Shown: positions 30,166 to 40,101 of the stretch, in pieces
Layout: each line of letters starts with the position of its first letter
How positions within the stretch are numbered: the stretch's first letter is position 1
Source: Planctomycetota bacterium
GTDB taxonomy: Bacteria > Planctomycetota > UBA1135 > UBA2386
DNA: 64,000 nt
NCBI GenBank assembly: GCA_020848735.1
Contig: JADLHO010000018.1
Location: 1-64,000 of the forward strand
Direction of reading: 5' to 3'
Made by a program: the position numbers and the translations under genes
The notes under the pieces: generated by a model
What the model was told of the DNA's origin: nothing
Database searches by the model: none
What the model saw: the letters and a program-made list of their open reading frames with translations, nothing else

Positions 30166-31230
30166 CTACCGGGCCCTCACGCGCGCGAGGTGGATCGCGG
30201 CGGTACCGCGATGGCTCGTGTAATAGGCGACCAGCAGCTCGTCGCCGTCGAGGGCCAGACCCGGATAACCGGTGTCGCCGCCGCTCGGGAGCGTGACGAG
30301 ATCGGACACGGCGCCTTCACGCGCCACTTCGAACAGCACCGTGCTGCGGCCGTCGTCGACCCGCCCCGGCCCGGCCACGGGTGTGGTGGGGAAGCCGCGT
30401 GTGCCGACGATCACGCGATCGTCCTCGAGCACGATGACGTCGGGCCCTCCGAGCCGTCTGCCGATCACCTGCCACTCGAATCGCTCGTACGGCGGCTTCG
30501 CGTAGCCGACGAAGCTGCCGACCGTCGGGCCATCGCAGCGGACCACCGCGACCATCGTCTCGTCGGACAGGAACGCGAGGCTGGCCTCGTTCGGGGCCGA
30601 GGGAAGGTCCCCGCCGAGCGGCAATGCGAGCGTCGCGAGCAGTTCGTAGACGAGCCCGTCGGTGCTCCGCACCAGATGGAGCGCGCCGCTCTCGCTGCGC
30701 GGGTGATAGACGACGCCGTAGCCCGTCTCCCCGTGCCAGGTCACGCGCCAGAGCCAATCGGCGCCGGTGACGATCGACGCAGGCAGCGTCACCGGAACCA
30801 GCGCACCGAAGCGGCCGGTCGCGGCGTCGCCGAAGGCGACCCGCGGAGAATGCCCTCGCAGCTCGTTGCCGACGTAGCGCGACGCGCCGACGTTGAGCAT
30901 CAGGCGGCCGTCGGGCAGGAGTTCGAGCTTCGGGTCGCGCAGATCGCTGCCGTCCTCGGCGATGCGCGCGACGCTTCGCCACTCGCCGTCGCCCGCATTG
31001 CCGAGCACGCGGATCAGCCCCGGGCTGCCGAACACGTGGCGCGTGCCCTCGCGGAAGCTCACGTAGCGGCGCTCCCCGACCACGACGAGGTCGGTGAACG
31101 CGCAGTGCTCGGCGCGGTCCCAGATCCGCTCGACGGCGAGCAGCGGGGTCGGCGCGGGTGTGGCCTGTCCCCTCGGTGCCGCGACGGGCACGAGCGCGAG
31201 GGCAGCGCCGAGCAGGAGCCGCGGGTTCAC
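30166..31230 (-). CDS. Secreted sialidase-like (BNR-type) beta-propeller protein
   Basis: A 354-residue secreted protein with a signal peptide (NPRLLLGAALALVPVAAPRGQ) and a sialidase-like propeller. Recurrent blades include YVSFREGTRH, LELLPDGRLMLNVGA, WLWRVTWHGETGYGVVYHP and SLAFLSDETMVAVVR. Near the end DTGYPGLALDGDELLVAYYTSHRG matches the 'YPGL...YYSSH.G.T.I' phrase common in exo-alpha-sialidase homologues. Whether the catalytic Arg triad and Asp are intact cannot be judged here. The start is a GTG at 31230 that overlaps the stop of the upstream 69-residue gene (GTGA), so the two are co-translated. Likely periplasmic; the substrate is unknown. Confidence 0.8.
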   Translation of the reverse strand: MNPRLLLGAALALVPVAAPRGQATPAPTPLLAVERIWDRAEHCAFTDLVVVGERRYVSFREGTRHVFGSPGLIRVLGNAGDGEWRSVARIAEDGSDLRDPKLELLPDGRLMLNVGASRYVGNELRGHSPRVAFGDAATGRFGALVPVTLPASIVTGADWLWRVTWHGETGYGVVYHPRSESGALHLVRSTDGLVYELLATLALPLGGDLPSAPNEASLAFLSDETMVAVVRCDGPTVGSFVGYAKPPYERFEWQVIGRRLGGPDVIVLEDDRVIVGTRGFPTTPVAGPGRVDDGRSTVLFEVAREGAVSDLVTLPSGGDTGYPGLALDGDELLVAYYTSHRGTAAIHLARVRAR

Positions 31231-31436
31231 CACATCTCTCCGTAGAACACCATCGTGTAGCAGGTGCCGATCCCGAACGCGATGAGGAGCAAGGCGCCGA
31301 TGCCGATCCAGCGCATGACCTGCGAACCGCCTTCGGCCGGCCGATGGACGATCAACATCCACGCGCCGATCAATGCCCCGATGCCGACGAGCGCGGGCGC
31401 GAAGACCATCAGCATCAACGGGAGATCAGATCCCAT
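31227..31436 (-). CDS. Small two-helix membrane protein
   Basis: A 69-residue protein with two hydrophobic segments (about residues 6-28, LMLMVFAPALVGIGALIGAWMLI, and 42-62, RWIGIGALLLIAFGIGTC). It matches no family I can name. Its stop codon overlaps the GTG start of the sialidase-like protein on the same strand, and ATG 31436 is the only start. It is divergent from the radical SAM gene across about 120 bp. The coupling suggests a small anchor or chaperone for the secreted protein, which is only a guess. Confidence 0.6.
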   Translation of the reverse strand: MGSDLPLMLMVFAPALVGIGALIGAWMLIVHRPAEGGSQVMRWIGIGALLLIAFGIGTCYTMVFYGEMW

Positions 31437-31557
31437 GTCGAGGGAACCTCGCGGGGCGACCGGCAGCGGTCAGGGAAGGGCTCGGCTTCGACACGGCGGG
31501 GGATTGGAGCACGCCCGTCGGGAAGCGCAACGGGCACGACCGATGGCGACACCGACG

Positions 31558-33024
31558 ATGAGCCGTCATGCTCGGGGAATGGTGCATCGCGTCCGCCCGT
31601 GGCTCTATCACGCCGAGACGACGGCGCTGTGCTCGACCTGCCTGCGCCGCGTCGAGGCGAAGGAGCTCCTCGAGGACGGCCGCGTCTTCCTGCAGAAGCG
31701 CTGCCCGCGGCACGGCACCCAGCGCGTGCTGATCGCCGACGATGCGGCGTATTGGCTCGACGCCCGCGCCCGCTTCCGCAAGCCCGGCGAGCAGGTCGCT
31801 CGCGCGAACACGGGCTTCGAACACGGCTGCCCCTACGACTGCGGGATCTGCACGGAGCACGAACAACACGGCTGCCTGACGATCCTCGAGGTCACCGACC
31901 GCTGCAATCTGCGCTGCCCGACCTGCTATGCGAGCAGCGGCCCGGAACGCACGACGCACCGCGACCTCCCCACCCTGGAGCGCATGCTCGATCGCATCGT
32001 CGCGAACGAAGTCGAGCCCGACGTCGTGCAGATCTCCGGTGGCGAGCCGACCGAACATCCCGAGTTCTTCGCGATCCTCGACGCGTGCAAGCGCCGCCCG
32101 ATCCGTCACCTGATGCTGAACACGAACGGCATCCGCATCGCGCAGGACCGGGCCTTCGCCGAGCGCCTCGCGAGCCATGCGCCCGGCTTCGAGGTCTACC
32201 TGCAATTCGACGGGCTGCGTGAGGCGACGCACCGCGAGCTGCGCGGTGCCGACCTGCGGGAGATCCGCAGCCGCGCGCTCGACCACCTCGACGCGCTCGG
32301 GCTGTCGACGACGCTCGTCGTCACGTTGAAGGCCGGGCTCAACGACGACGAGCTCGGGGACATCATCCGATTCGCGGTGTCGCGTCCGGCGGTGCGCGGC
32401 GTCACGTTCCAACCGGTGCAGGACGCGGGCCGCTGCGAGGGCTTCGATCCCGCCGTGCATCGCCTGACGCTGACCGAGGTCCGCCGCCGCATCCTCGAGC
32501 AGTGCGACTGGTTCCGGCCCGCGGACATCGTGCCCGTGCCCTGCCATCCCGATTGCCTCGCGATGGCCTACGCGCTCCGGCGACCGTCCGGCTCCGCGCC
32601 GATCACGCCGCTGACCGGGCTCGTGCCGCCGGAGGTCCTCGTCGCCGGCACGCGGAGCACGATCGCCATCGAGCGCGACGAAGCGCTGCGCGACGCGGTC
32701 TTCGCGACCTTCAGCACGGCGCACGGTCCGGAGTCCGCGGCCGGCGCCTTTGCCCGGCTGCTCTGCTGCCTGCCCGACGTGAAGCTCGGCGCCGGTCCAC
32801 CGGGCGGAGGCCTGCTCGACTACCGCGACGTGTTCCGCATCGTGATCATGCGCTTCCTGGACCGCCACGACCTCGACGTCGCGAACGCGCGGCGCTCCTG
32901 CGTGCACGTCGCACACCAGGACGGGCGGCGCATCATTCCCTTCGACACCTTCAACGTCCTCTACCGCGACGGCCTCGAGCGGGAGGTCCTCGAACCCCTG
33001 CGGCAACGGGGAGAGTTCCGCTGA
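31558..33024 (+). CDS. Tes-like radical SAM enzyme
   Basis: A 488-residue radical SAM protein with the layout of the tetraether lipid synthase (Tes) family. The N-terminus has a Cys pair (CSTC) and later RCPRHG, as in the Tes zinc region. HGCPYDCGICTEHEQHGC follows, then the radical SAM signature CX3CX2C in EVTDRCNLRCPTCYAS, which binds the catalytic [4Fe-4S] cluster; ISGGEPTEHPEF is the SAM-binding GGE motif. Additional Cys pairs (CHPDC, LLCCLP) and the C-terminal SCVHVAHQDGRRIIPF also fit, except that the usual Cys of 'IPFC' is Asp here. Archaeal Tes joins phytanyl tails of lipids; bacterial relatives are implicated in membrane-spanning lipids. The start is uncertain: ATG 31558, ATG 31543 and ATG 31579 are all in frame, none with a good ribosome site. 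It overlaps the Lgt-like gene by 4 bp. Confidence 0.85.
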   Translation: MSRHARGMVHRVRPWLYHAETTALCSTCLRRVEAKELLEDGRVFLQKRCPRHGTQRVLIADDAAYWLDARARFRKPGEQVARANTGFEHGCPYDCGICTEHEQHGCLTILEVTDRCNLRCPTCYASSGPERTTHRDLPTLERMLDRIVANEVEPDVVQISGGEPTEHPEFFAILDACKRRPIRHLMLNTNGIRIAQDRAFAERLASHAPGFEVYLQFDGLREATHRELRGADLREIRSRALDHLDALGLSTTLVVTLKAGLNDDELGDIIRFAVSRPAVRGVTFQPVQDAGRCEGFDPAVHRLTLTEVRRRILEQCDWFRPADIVPVPCHPDCLAMAYALRRPSGSAPITPLTGLVPPEVLVAGTRSTIAIERDEALRDAVFATFSTAHGPESAAGAFARLLCCLPDVKLGAGPPGGGLLDYRDVFRIVIMRFLDRHDLDVANARRSCVHVAHQDGRRIIPFDTFNVLYRDGLEREVLEPLRQRGEFR

Positions 33025-33734
33025 TCGCGTACTTCGTGTGCGTCGCGCTGGGCATCGTCGCGGCGGGCATCGCCGCCCGACTGCAACCCGACGGATCCGA
33101 CACGCCTCGCGAAGCGCGTCTCCCGCTCGCCCTCGCCGCGTGCGGTGGCGCCGTGCTCGGTGCCTACCTCCTGGAACTGCCGGCCGATCTCCTCGGCTGG
33201 ACCGCGGCGCCACCCGCCGGCGCCGCCGGGGACGCGTTGCCGCTCGGGGGACGCACCGTGCTCGGCGGGATCCTCGGCGGCTGGCTGGCGGTCGAGAGCG
33301 CCAAGCCGCGGCTCGGGATCCGCACGCCGACCGGCGATGCCTTCGCGCTCCCCCTCGCGGTCGCGCTCTGCTGCGGTCGTTTCGGCTGCCTCTTCGCCGG
33401 TTGCTGCGTGGGCGTCGAGTGTGCCCCGTCGCCCTTCGCCCTCGTGGACGCCGCCGGCACGCCGCGCGTGCCGGTGCCCGTGATCGAGATCGCATTCCAC
33501 GCGGCCGCCGCGCTCGCGATCGCGGTCGCCACACGCCTGGGTCGCGCGCGCGGCCGGCGCCTCGCGGTCTACGTCGCCACCTATGCCGCGCTGCGCTTCG
33601 TGCTCGAGGAGTGGCGCCCCCACCCCGAGCTGCTGCTCGGGATGAGCTGGTACCAGTTCCTCGCGATCGCCCTCGCTGCGCTCGGCGCGACGACGGCCTG
33701 GCGGCGCACTCGCCGCGCGCGGCAGGATCAGTAG
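33021..33734 (+). CDS. Lgt-like membrane protein (prolipoprotein diacylglyceryl transferase family)
   Basis: A 237-residue polytopic membrane protein of the Lgt fold, about seven hydrophobic segments. The Lgt-type signature appears as CCGRFGCLFAGCCVG, followed by the family phrase VPVIEIAFHAAAALAIA and the late LAVYVATYAALRFVLEEWR. Lgt transfers diacylglyceryl from phosphatidylglycerol to a lipoprotein cysteine; canonical Lgt has GRxGNF with Asn and Glu, whereas here Cys residues fill those places, so it may act on another lipid substrate. The start is unusual: CTG 33021 overlaps the TGA of the Tes-like gene (CTGA) with GGGGAGA five bases upstream; the alternative is GTG 33036. The pair is probably one translational unit. 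Confidence 0.75.
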   Translation: MIAYFVCVALGIVAAGIAARLQPDGSDTPREARLPLALAACGGAVLGAYLLELPADLLGWTAAPPAGAAGDALPLGGRTVLGGILGGWLAVESAKPRLGIRTPTGDAFALPLAVALCCGRFGCLFAGCCVGVECAPSPFALVDAAGTPRVPVPVIEIAFHAAAALAIAVATRLGRARGRRLAVYVATYAALRFVLEEWRPHPELLLGMSWYQFLAIALAALGATTAWRRTRRARQDQ

Positions 33735-34065
33735 GGCGAGTCGAGCAAGGACCAGACCATCTCCTCGACGTCCGGCTTGGCCTGTCCGCGCAGGCGCTGC
33801 ACCGGGCAACCGCCCTTCAGCAGGTTCTCGACGAGCTCGGGCAGGTCGGCCTTGCCGACCCGGCTGTAGAAGAGCCGGTCGGGCCAGACGGTGACGTTGA
33901 TGCCGCACTCACACGCGCCGAAGCACGGGTAGCGCCGCACGCGGACGCGCGCCTCGTCGGGATCGATCGCCTTCACCATCTCCTTGAGGGAGTCGTGGAC
34001 GTCGCCCGAACCGCGCTCGGTGCAGTCACCGCCCTCGCAGACGTAGACGAGCTTGGCGTCGGACA

Positions 34066-34066
<1 letters not shown>
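33728..34066 (-). CDS. Thioredoxin-fold [2Fe-2S] ferredoxin downstream of boxB
   Basis: A 112-residue protein of the thioredoxin-like [2Fe-2S] ferredoxin (NuoE C-terminal) type. Cysteines in VCEGGDCTERG and RRYPCFGACECGINVTVWPD give the four-Cys cluster pattern; LPELVENLLKGGCPV is the usual terminal helix. It starts at ATG 34066, overlapping the boxB stop by one base (TGATG), so the two are co-expressed. It is placed where a redox partner of BoxB is needed, which suggests it delivers electrons to the di-iron site, replacing part of BoxA. Its tail overlaps the convergent Lgt-like gene by 7 bp. Confidence 0.85.
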
Positions 34067-35477
<1,411 letters not shown>

Positions 35478-35481
<4 letters not shown>

Positions 35482-37118
35482 GTTCTCCTCCAGTCGAAGG
35501 ATGCGGATTCAGGCTTGCCGTAGGAGACGAGCGCTCCGCGCTCGCCGGTGGCGTTCGGTCGCGTGAAGATCCAGTTCTGCCACGCACTCAGACGCCCGAA
35601 GATCTTGGAGTCGCAGGTCTCGGCGCCGCCGAAACGCAGGCTCGCCTCCATGCCGGTGAGGGCATCGGGGCTGAGCGACGCGCGCTCTTCGACCGCGATG
35701 CGCAGGTCGTCCTCCCAGTCGACGTCCTCGACGAGGAAGGTGACCAGTCCTTCGCCATCCGCGTCGGCCGCGCGCAGGCGCGGCTGCTCGGCGGCGAGGC
35801 GCGCGGCGCGCTCGGGCTCCGCGAGGAAGCGGCTCTGCAGACGCGTGAGACCGTGCGTCATGGGCAGCAGCCCGTTCGAGAGGGGTCCGATCGCGATCTC
35901 GACGCCGTCGACGTCGAGCGCATAGATGCGGTCGCCGGCCAGCGCGAGCTCGAAGAACACCCCGCCGAAGGCCGAGCCCTTGTCGACGACGGCGAAGAAG
36001 CTGCGCGCCGTGAGCTCGTAACGCCGGAGCACGCGCGCGACGAGCGCGACGATCTCGCGCGCGAGCCAATCCGACCTCGCACACTCGACCAGCGCGGCCT
36101 CCGCCGCGAGCACCGCGTCGATGCTGCCGCGCGTGTGCAGGAGCACCAGCGAGACGTCCTCGTGTTCGAAGCGGAGCTGGCAGAGCGCGTCGTCGAGCTC
36201 GCGGAACGCGCGGATGAACCAGGCCTCGGCGCCCGCGCGATGGAACTCCGCGGCGGTGCGCGGCTGGCCCGCGTCGGGTGCGCGCATCGTCAGGGTCGCC
36301 GCGCGCGTCTCCGTCTCGATCGTGAGTTCGACGAAGCGATAGGCATAGGTCGTCGTCGAGCCTTCCTGGGTCACCTTGCGCTCGACGGGAGTCCACGCGA
36401 TGCCCCGACGACCGCTGCGGTCCTCGCCGCTCGCCGCGATCTCCTTGGCGCGCTGCGCGACCTTGTCACCGAACTGACTCCGCGCCCAGCTCGCATCGAC
36501 GAGCCGCCACTTCTTCGCCTTCTTCCCGCGCACGCCCTCGGCGAGCGTCGAGAACACGTCGGCGAGGTCGCGGCGGACCTTGCGCTTGTCGACGAGCCTC
36601 GTGAGGCCTCCGGTGCCCGGCAGCACGCCGAGCAGCGCGACCTCCGGGAGCGAGACCGCCGAGCTGTTGTCGTCGACGAGGTGGATCTCGTCGCACGCGA
36701 TGGCGAGCTCATAGCCACCGCCGGCGCAGGGACCGTTCACCGCGGCGAGGAAGCGCAGGCCGGCGCTCCTGCTCGCGTCCTCGATCGAGAGCCGCGTCTC
36801 GTTGGTGAACTTGCAGAAGTTCACTTTGAAGGGGTGCGTCGACGCCGCGAGCATCCCGATGTTCGCACCCGCGCAGAAGACCCGGTCGATCGCCGAGGTC
36901 ACGACGACGACCTTCACCTGGGGATGTTCGAAGCGGACGCGGTTGACGGCGTCGGCGAGCTCGATGTCGACGCCGAGGTCGTAGCTGTTGAGCTTCAGCT
37001 CGTAGCCGGCACGGAAAGGGTGCTCGGGGTCGACCCGCAGCTCGAGCCGGGCGAGCGGCCCCTCGACGCGCAGGGTCCAGTGCCGGTACCGGTCGGGGTG
37101 GGTGTTGAACTCGATCAT
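35478..37118 (-). CDS. boxC: 2,3-epoxybenzoyl-CoA dihydrolase
   Basis: BoxC hydrolyses the ring of 2,3-epoxybenzoyl-CoA with loss of formate to give 3,4-dehydroadipyl-CoA semialdehyde. The 546-residue protein is a double-length enoyl-CoA hydratase/crotonase fold: the N-terminal half carries VFCAGANIGMLAAS and AAVNGPCAGGGYELAIAC, the oxyanion-hole strands typical of crotonases. The second half (FFAVVDKGSAFGGVFFELAL) is a second crotonase-like module. The length matches BoxC. ATG 37118 (MIEFNTHPD) is the family start; longer in-frame extensions run into the promoter. It is transcribed away from boxR and is followed by boxB with a 4-bp overlap. Confidence 0.95.
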
Positions 37119-37257
37119 CGATGCTCCGCCAGATTGCGAGGGGAGCAGGGTAGCCAGGGCCCAGGGGCGAAGCAAGCATCATAGAGCATGAAGTAAGCGG
37201 CGGCTTCGCGGCGTTGACGCTATAAAGTGCATCATGCTTCCTCGTCGGAGCCAAGCG
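37119..37257. promoter_or_regulatory. Divergent boxC/boxR control region with candidate operators
   Basis: This is one of the most AT-rich pockets nearby. On the minus strand TATGAT (37183-37178) could be a -10 box for boxC. On the plus strand TATAAA (37221-37226) could be one for boxR, with its transcript starting just before the ATG chosen. A direct repeat gcatcat occurs at 37176 and 37229; aagcat at 37174 and atgctt at 37234 form an inverted pair. TGCA occurs at 37228, echoing the TGCA-containing operators described for BoxR/BzdR regulators. No -35 with good spacing was found for either promoter. Functional assignment is tentative. Confidence 0.4.
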
Positions 37258-38094
37258 ATGACCACCGATGCGATTCCCAGTCCGCTGCGCAAGATCCCCC
37301 AACCCAGCGGCGTTGCCCAACCCATCGTTCCTGCCATGAGGGATGCACGCACCGTTCTCAGCAGGCTGGGCGTCGAAGTGCGGTCGCGACGGAAACAGCG
37401 AGGCTGGTCCCGGCGCGTCCTCGCCGAGCGCACCGGCATCTCCGAGCGCTTCCTGGCCGACGTCGAGTCCGGCAAGGCCAACCCTTCCGTGGGCACGCTC
37501 TGCGACGTCGCCTCCGCCTTCGAGATCGATGCGACCGAGCTGCTGGGTGCGCGCTTCGACGCGGCGCAGAACAACCAGCGGATCGTGCTCCTGGGACTGC
37601 GCGGCGCCGGCAAGAGCAGCGTCGCACGGTCCCTGGCGGCCTCGCTCGGCTGGCCCGTCATCGAACTCGACGCGGAGGTCGAGCGCAGCGCCGGCATGAA
37701 GGTCGGCCAGATCTTCGAGCTCAACGGGGAGCCGTTCTTCCGCCGCCTCGAGCGTGAGGCCCTGCGCAAGGTGCTCGACAGCGGCCCCAACCCCTGCATC
37801 ATCGCGACGGGCGGCGGGATCGTGACCGAACCGGAGACGCTGGCCTTGATCCAGCTCCGCACCTGGAGCGTCTGGCTGCGGGCGAAGCCCGAGGATCACT
37901 GGGCGCGCGTGGTCGCACAGGGTGACACGCGGCCGATGAAGAACAGCGAGACGGCGTTCGAAGGGCTGGTCTCGATCCTGCGGGAGCGGGAGAGGCTCTA
38001 CCGGCAGGCGCACGTGATCGTGGACACCTCGGGGCGGGAGATCGGAGCGATCGCGCAAGACGTGCTCGGGGCCTGGAAGCGCGAGCACGCCTGA
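37258..38094 (+). CDS. boxR: BoxR-type regulator: helix-turn-helix plus shikimate-kinase-like domain
   Basis: BoxR and its relative BzdR repress benzoyl-CoA degradation genes and release when benzoyl-CoA binds. The 278-residue protein has an XRE-type helix-turn-helix (about residues 33-95; RRVLAERTGISERFLADVESGKANPSV) and a C-terminal domain built on a shikimate kinase fold. A Walker A motif, GLRGAGKSS, lies at about 113-121, followed by GWPVIELDAEVE. This combination is diagnostic of BoxR. ATG 37258 is chosen because GGAG lies seven bases upstream (37247-37250); ATG 37234 is in frame but has no ribosome site and sits inside the putative -10 region. It faces boxC head-to-head, as expected for an autoregulated repressor. 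Confidence 0.93.
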   Translation: MTTDAIPSPLRKIPQPSGVAQPIVPAMRDARTVLSRLGVEVRSRRKQRGWSRRVLAERTGISERFLADVESGKANPSVGTLCDVASAFEIDATELLGARFDAAQNNQRIVLLGLRGAGKSSVARSLAASLGWPVIELDAEVERSAGMKVGQIFELNGEPFFRRLEREALRKVLDSGPNPCIIATGGGIVTEPETLALIQLRTWSVWLRAKPEDHWARVVAQGDTRPMKNSETAFEGLVSILRERERLYRQAHVIVDTSGREIGAIAQDVLGAWKREHA

Positions 38095-38235
38095 ACCCGG
38101 GCCCGGGCCCGATCCCGCGGGTCGCGACTGAGCGGCGGTGTTCCGGCCCATGGGATCGGCCTTCTGATCGAGCGCGATGGCCCGCAGCGCTCCCGGGCCG
38201 ATGACCGACGGGACTGCAAGCCCCCCGCCGGCGCG

Positions 38236-40101
38236 ATGACGAGTTCTCCGGATCGCAATCCCTTCGCCGACCAGCTGCTCGGCCGCCTCGCAGACTTCCT
38301 GCGATTGCGCGCGATCTACCCGGCCAACAACCAGCGCGTCCAGGGCGCCGGCCGCGAGTTCTCCCAGCTCGTCGCGGACCAGGCGCGTGGTCCGCAGGTC
38401 ATCCGGATCCGCTTCGCCGGGGACACCGCGAAGATCGACGGACACGCCATCCCGCTCGATCGCCCGATCACCCGCTGGGTCGCCGACACCTTCCGCCGCG
38501 TCTCGCTCGAAGGGCTCGACCTCAGCGGCGGGATCGACGGTGCCACCCTCGAGCAGTTCGCGGTCGAGCTGCAACGCTGTGCGACGGGCACGCCGCAGCC
38601 CCTCGCCTCCCGCTGGCCGGCGGAGCAGACGCTGCTCCGGCCGATCCCGCTCGTGATCCGCGGCCATCACGTCGCCGGTGCGCGGCCGGCCGGCCCGCGC
38701 GCGGAACCGGGCACCGAGGGCAGCGGCGAACACGGCGCGGAACGCGTCGACGAGTTGCTCGCCAGACTGGCGACCGAGCCGAGGATCAGCGAGCGCATCG
38801 CGAAGCTGCAGTCCGCGATCGACAACCAGTTCGGCACCGGCGGGGAGCGCGAGGAGATCGACCTGCTCGATCGCATCGTGGAGCTCGTCGGGGAGTCGAA
38901 GGACATCGACCAGGCGCAGGTCGCGACGCTCATCGATCAGGTCCTCGACGGCTTCGATCAGCGGATCGTCACCTCGCTCGGCCAGTCCGCGGACACGATC
39001 GACCCCGCGATCTCCGAGGTCGCGCGGCGCGTGGCAGGACGCTTCTTCGCGCGGTCCGACGCGGTCGTGCAGTCCAACGAGAACGAGTTGCCGAGCGGGC
39101 GGCCCGAGGACGAGCGCGTCACCGATGATCTCGCCGAGCTGGTCGCGGATCTGCAGAAGCTCCCCTGGGAGCCCGTTCCGCCGCGCTTCGAGAGCGAGGC
39201 CGAAGTCATGCGCCACGCGTTGAGCGTGTGCACGAATCTCCTCGCCGCGCCGCTCCTGGATGCCACGCCGACCCACGCCGCGTCGCGCGTCGGTGCGATC
39301 CTGTCCGCGATGCCGACGCTCGACGTCAGCGCGCTCGATCCGGTGCTCGCCGGTTCGAGCGTCGGTTCGAGCGTCGACCGCGCGCGTGTGCTCCGGGCCT
39401 TCCAGGACGCGAAGCAGGTCCCCGTGCTGTTCCGCCGTCGTTGCCTCGACGACGCGACCATCGCCGGGATCTTCCCGCAGTGGTTCCCCGAGTGGCTCGA
39501 CTCGCTCGACCCGGCCCTGGCCGAGGACGCCGCGAGCGTGCGCCGCTGCCTGGAAGCACTCCCGGTCGCGCAGTTCGAGGCGGGTTGCCGCGACCTCGTG
39601 CGCTCGCGCGAGTTCGTCGATCCGGGGCGCATCCGTCGACTCACCGCACTCGGTGGGCGCTTCTCGGGCCGCCTGCTCGCGGCGCTCTGTGCCGCGGGGA
39701 TCCACGAAGCGGTCCAGGCCGCGCTCGACATGCTCCGCGAGACCGACCTGCCCTCGATCGCCGCGCTGGCGCTCCGCGTCCTGCCGCCGAGCTTCCTGCC
39801 CAAGGACCATGTGGTCGCGCTCTGTCGCCTGGCCGGCGGTGACACGGCCGGTGCCGAGCGCCTGAAGGGCGACTCCGCGGCGCTCATCCGCCGCTTCGTC
39901 CAGGAGAGCGAAGGCGACGCACAGAACGCCGAGCGGCGACTGCGCGCCATCCGCGCGCTCGCCCACGTGCCGTCGCCCCAGTCGCGCGCGTTGCTGTCGG
40001 ACCTCGCGCGCGGCTGGCCCTTCGGCAGCGGCGAGCGCAAGGAGATCCGGCGTGCGGCGTCCGACGCCCTGCGGGACATGGAACGAGGAGGTCGCGGATG
40101 A
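38236..40101 (+). CDS. Uncharacterised protein sharing an N-terminal domain with the downstream HD-GYP protein
   Basis: A 621-residue protein, soluble and mostly helical, with no signal peptide. Residues about 15-115 (RAIYPANNQRVQGAGREFS, IRFAGDTAKIDGHAIPLD, GIDGATLEQFAVELQR) match in pattern the N-terminus of the gene immediately downstream. The remainder is a long helical region, with acidic segments and repeats of short helices suggesting an armadillo/HEAT-like array (for example LPSIAALALRVLPPSFL). No catalytic motif was seen. Its stop overlaps the ATG of the next gene (ATGA), so they form an operon. Perhaps a partner or decoy of the HD-GYP enzyme; function unknown. Confidence 0.72.
   Translation: MTSSPDRNPFADQLLGRLADFLRLRAIYPANNQRVQGAGREFSQLVADQARGPQVIRIRFAGDTAKIDGHAIPLDRPITRWVADTFRRVSLEGLDLSGGIDGATLEQFAVELQRCATGTPQPLASRWPAEQTLLRPIPLVIRGHHVAGARPAGPRAEPGTEGSGEHGAERVDELLARLATEPRISERIAKLQSAIDNQFGTGGEREEIDLLDRIVELVGESKDIDQAQVATLIDQVLDGFDQRIVTSLGQSADTIDPAISEVARRVAGRFFARSDAVVQSNENELPSGRPEDERVTDDLAELVADLQKLPWEPVPPRFESEAEVMRHALSVCTNLLAAPLLDATPTHAASRVGAILSAMPTLDVSALDPVLAGSSVGSSVDRARVLRAFQDAKQVPVLFRRRCLDDATIAGIFPQWFPEWLDSLDPALAEDAASVRRCLEALPVAQFEAGCRDLVRSREFVDPGRIRRLTALGGRFSGRLLAALCAAGIHEAVQAALDMLRETDLPSIAALALRVLPPSFLPKDHVVALCRLAGGDTAGAERLKGDSAALIRRFVQESEGDAQNAERRLRAIRALAHVPSPQSRALLSDLARGWPFGSGERKEIRRAASDALRDMERGGRG

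Noticed and set aside
38096-38110. cccgggcccgggccc after boxR as a terminator
   Set aside because: It is a short self-complementary GC repeat with no T-run and several alternative pairings; chance is a sufficient explanation.
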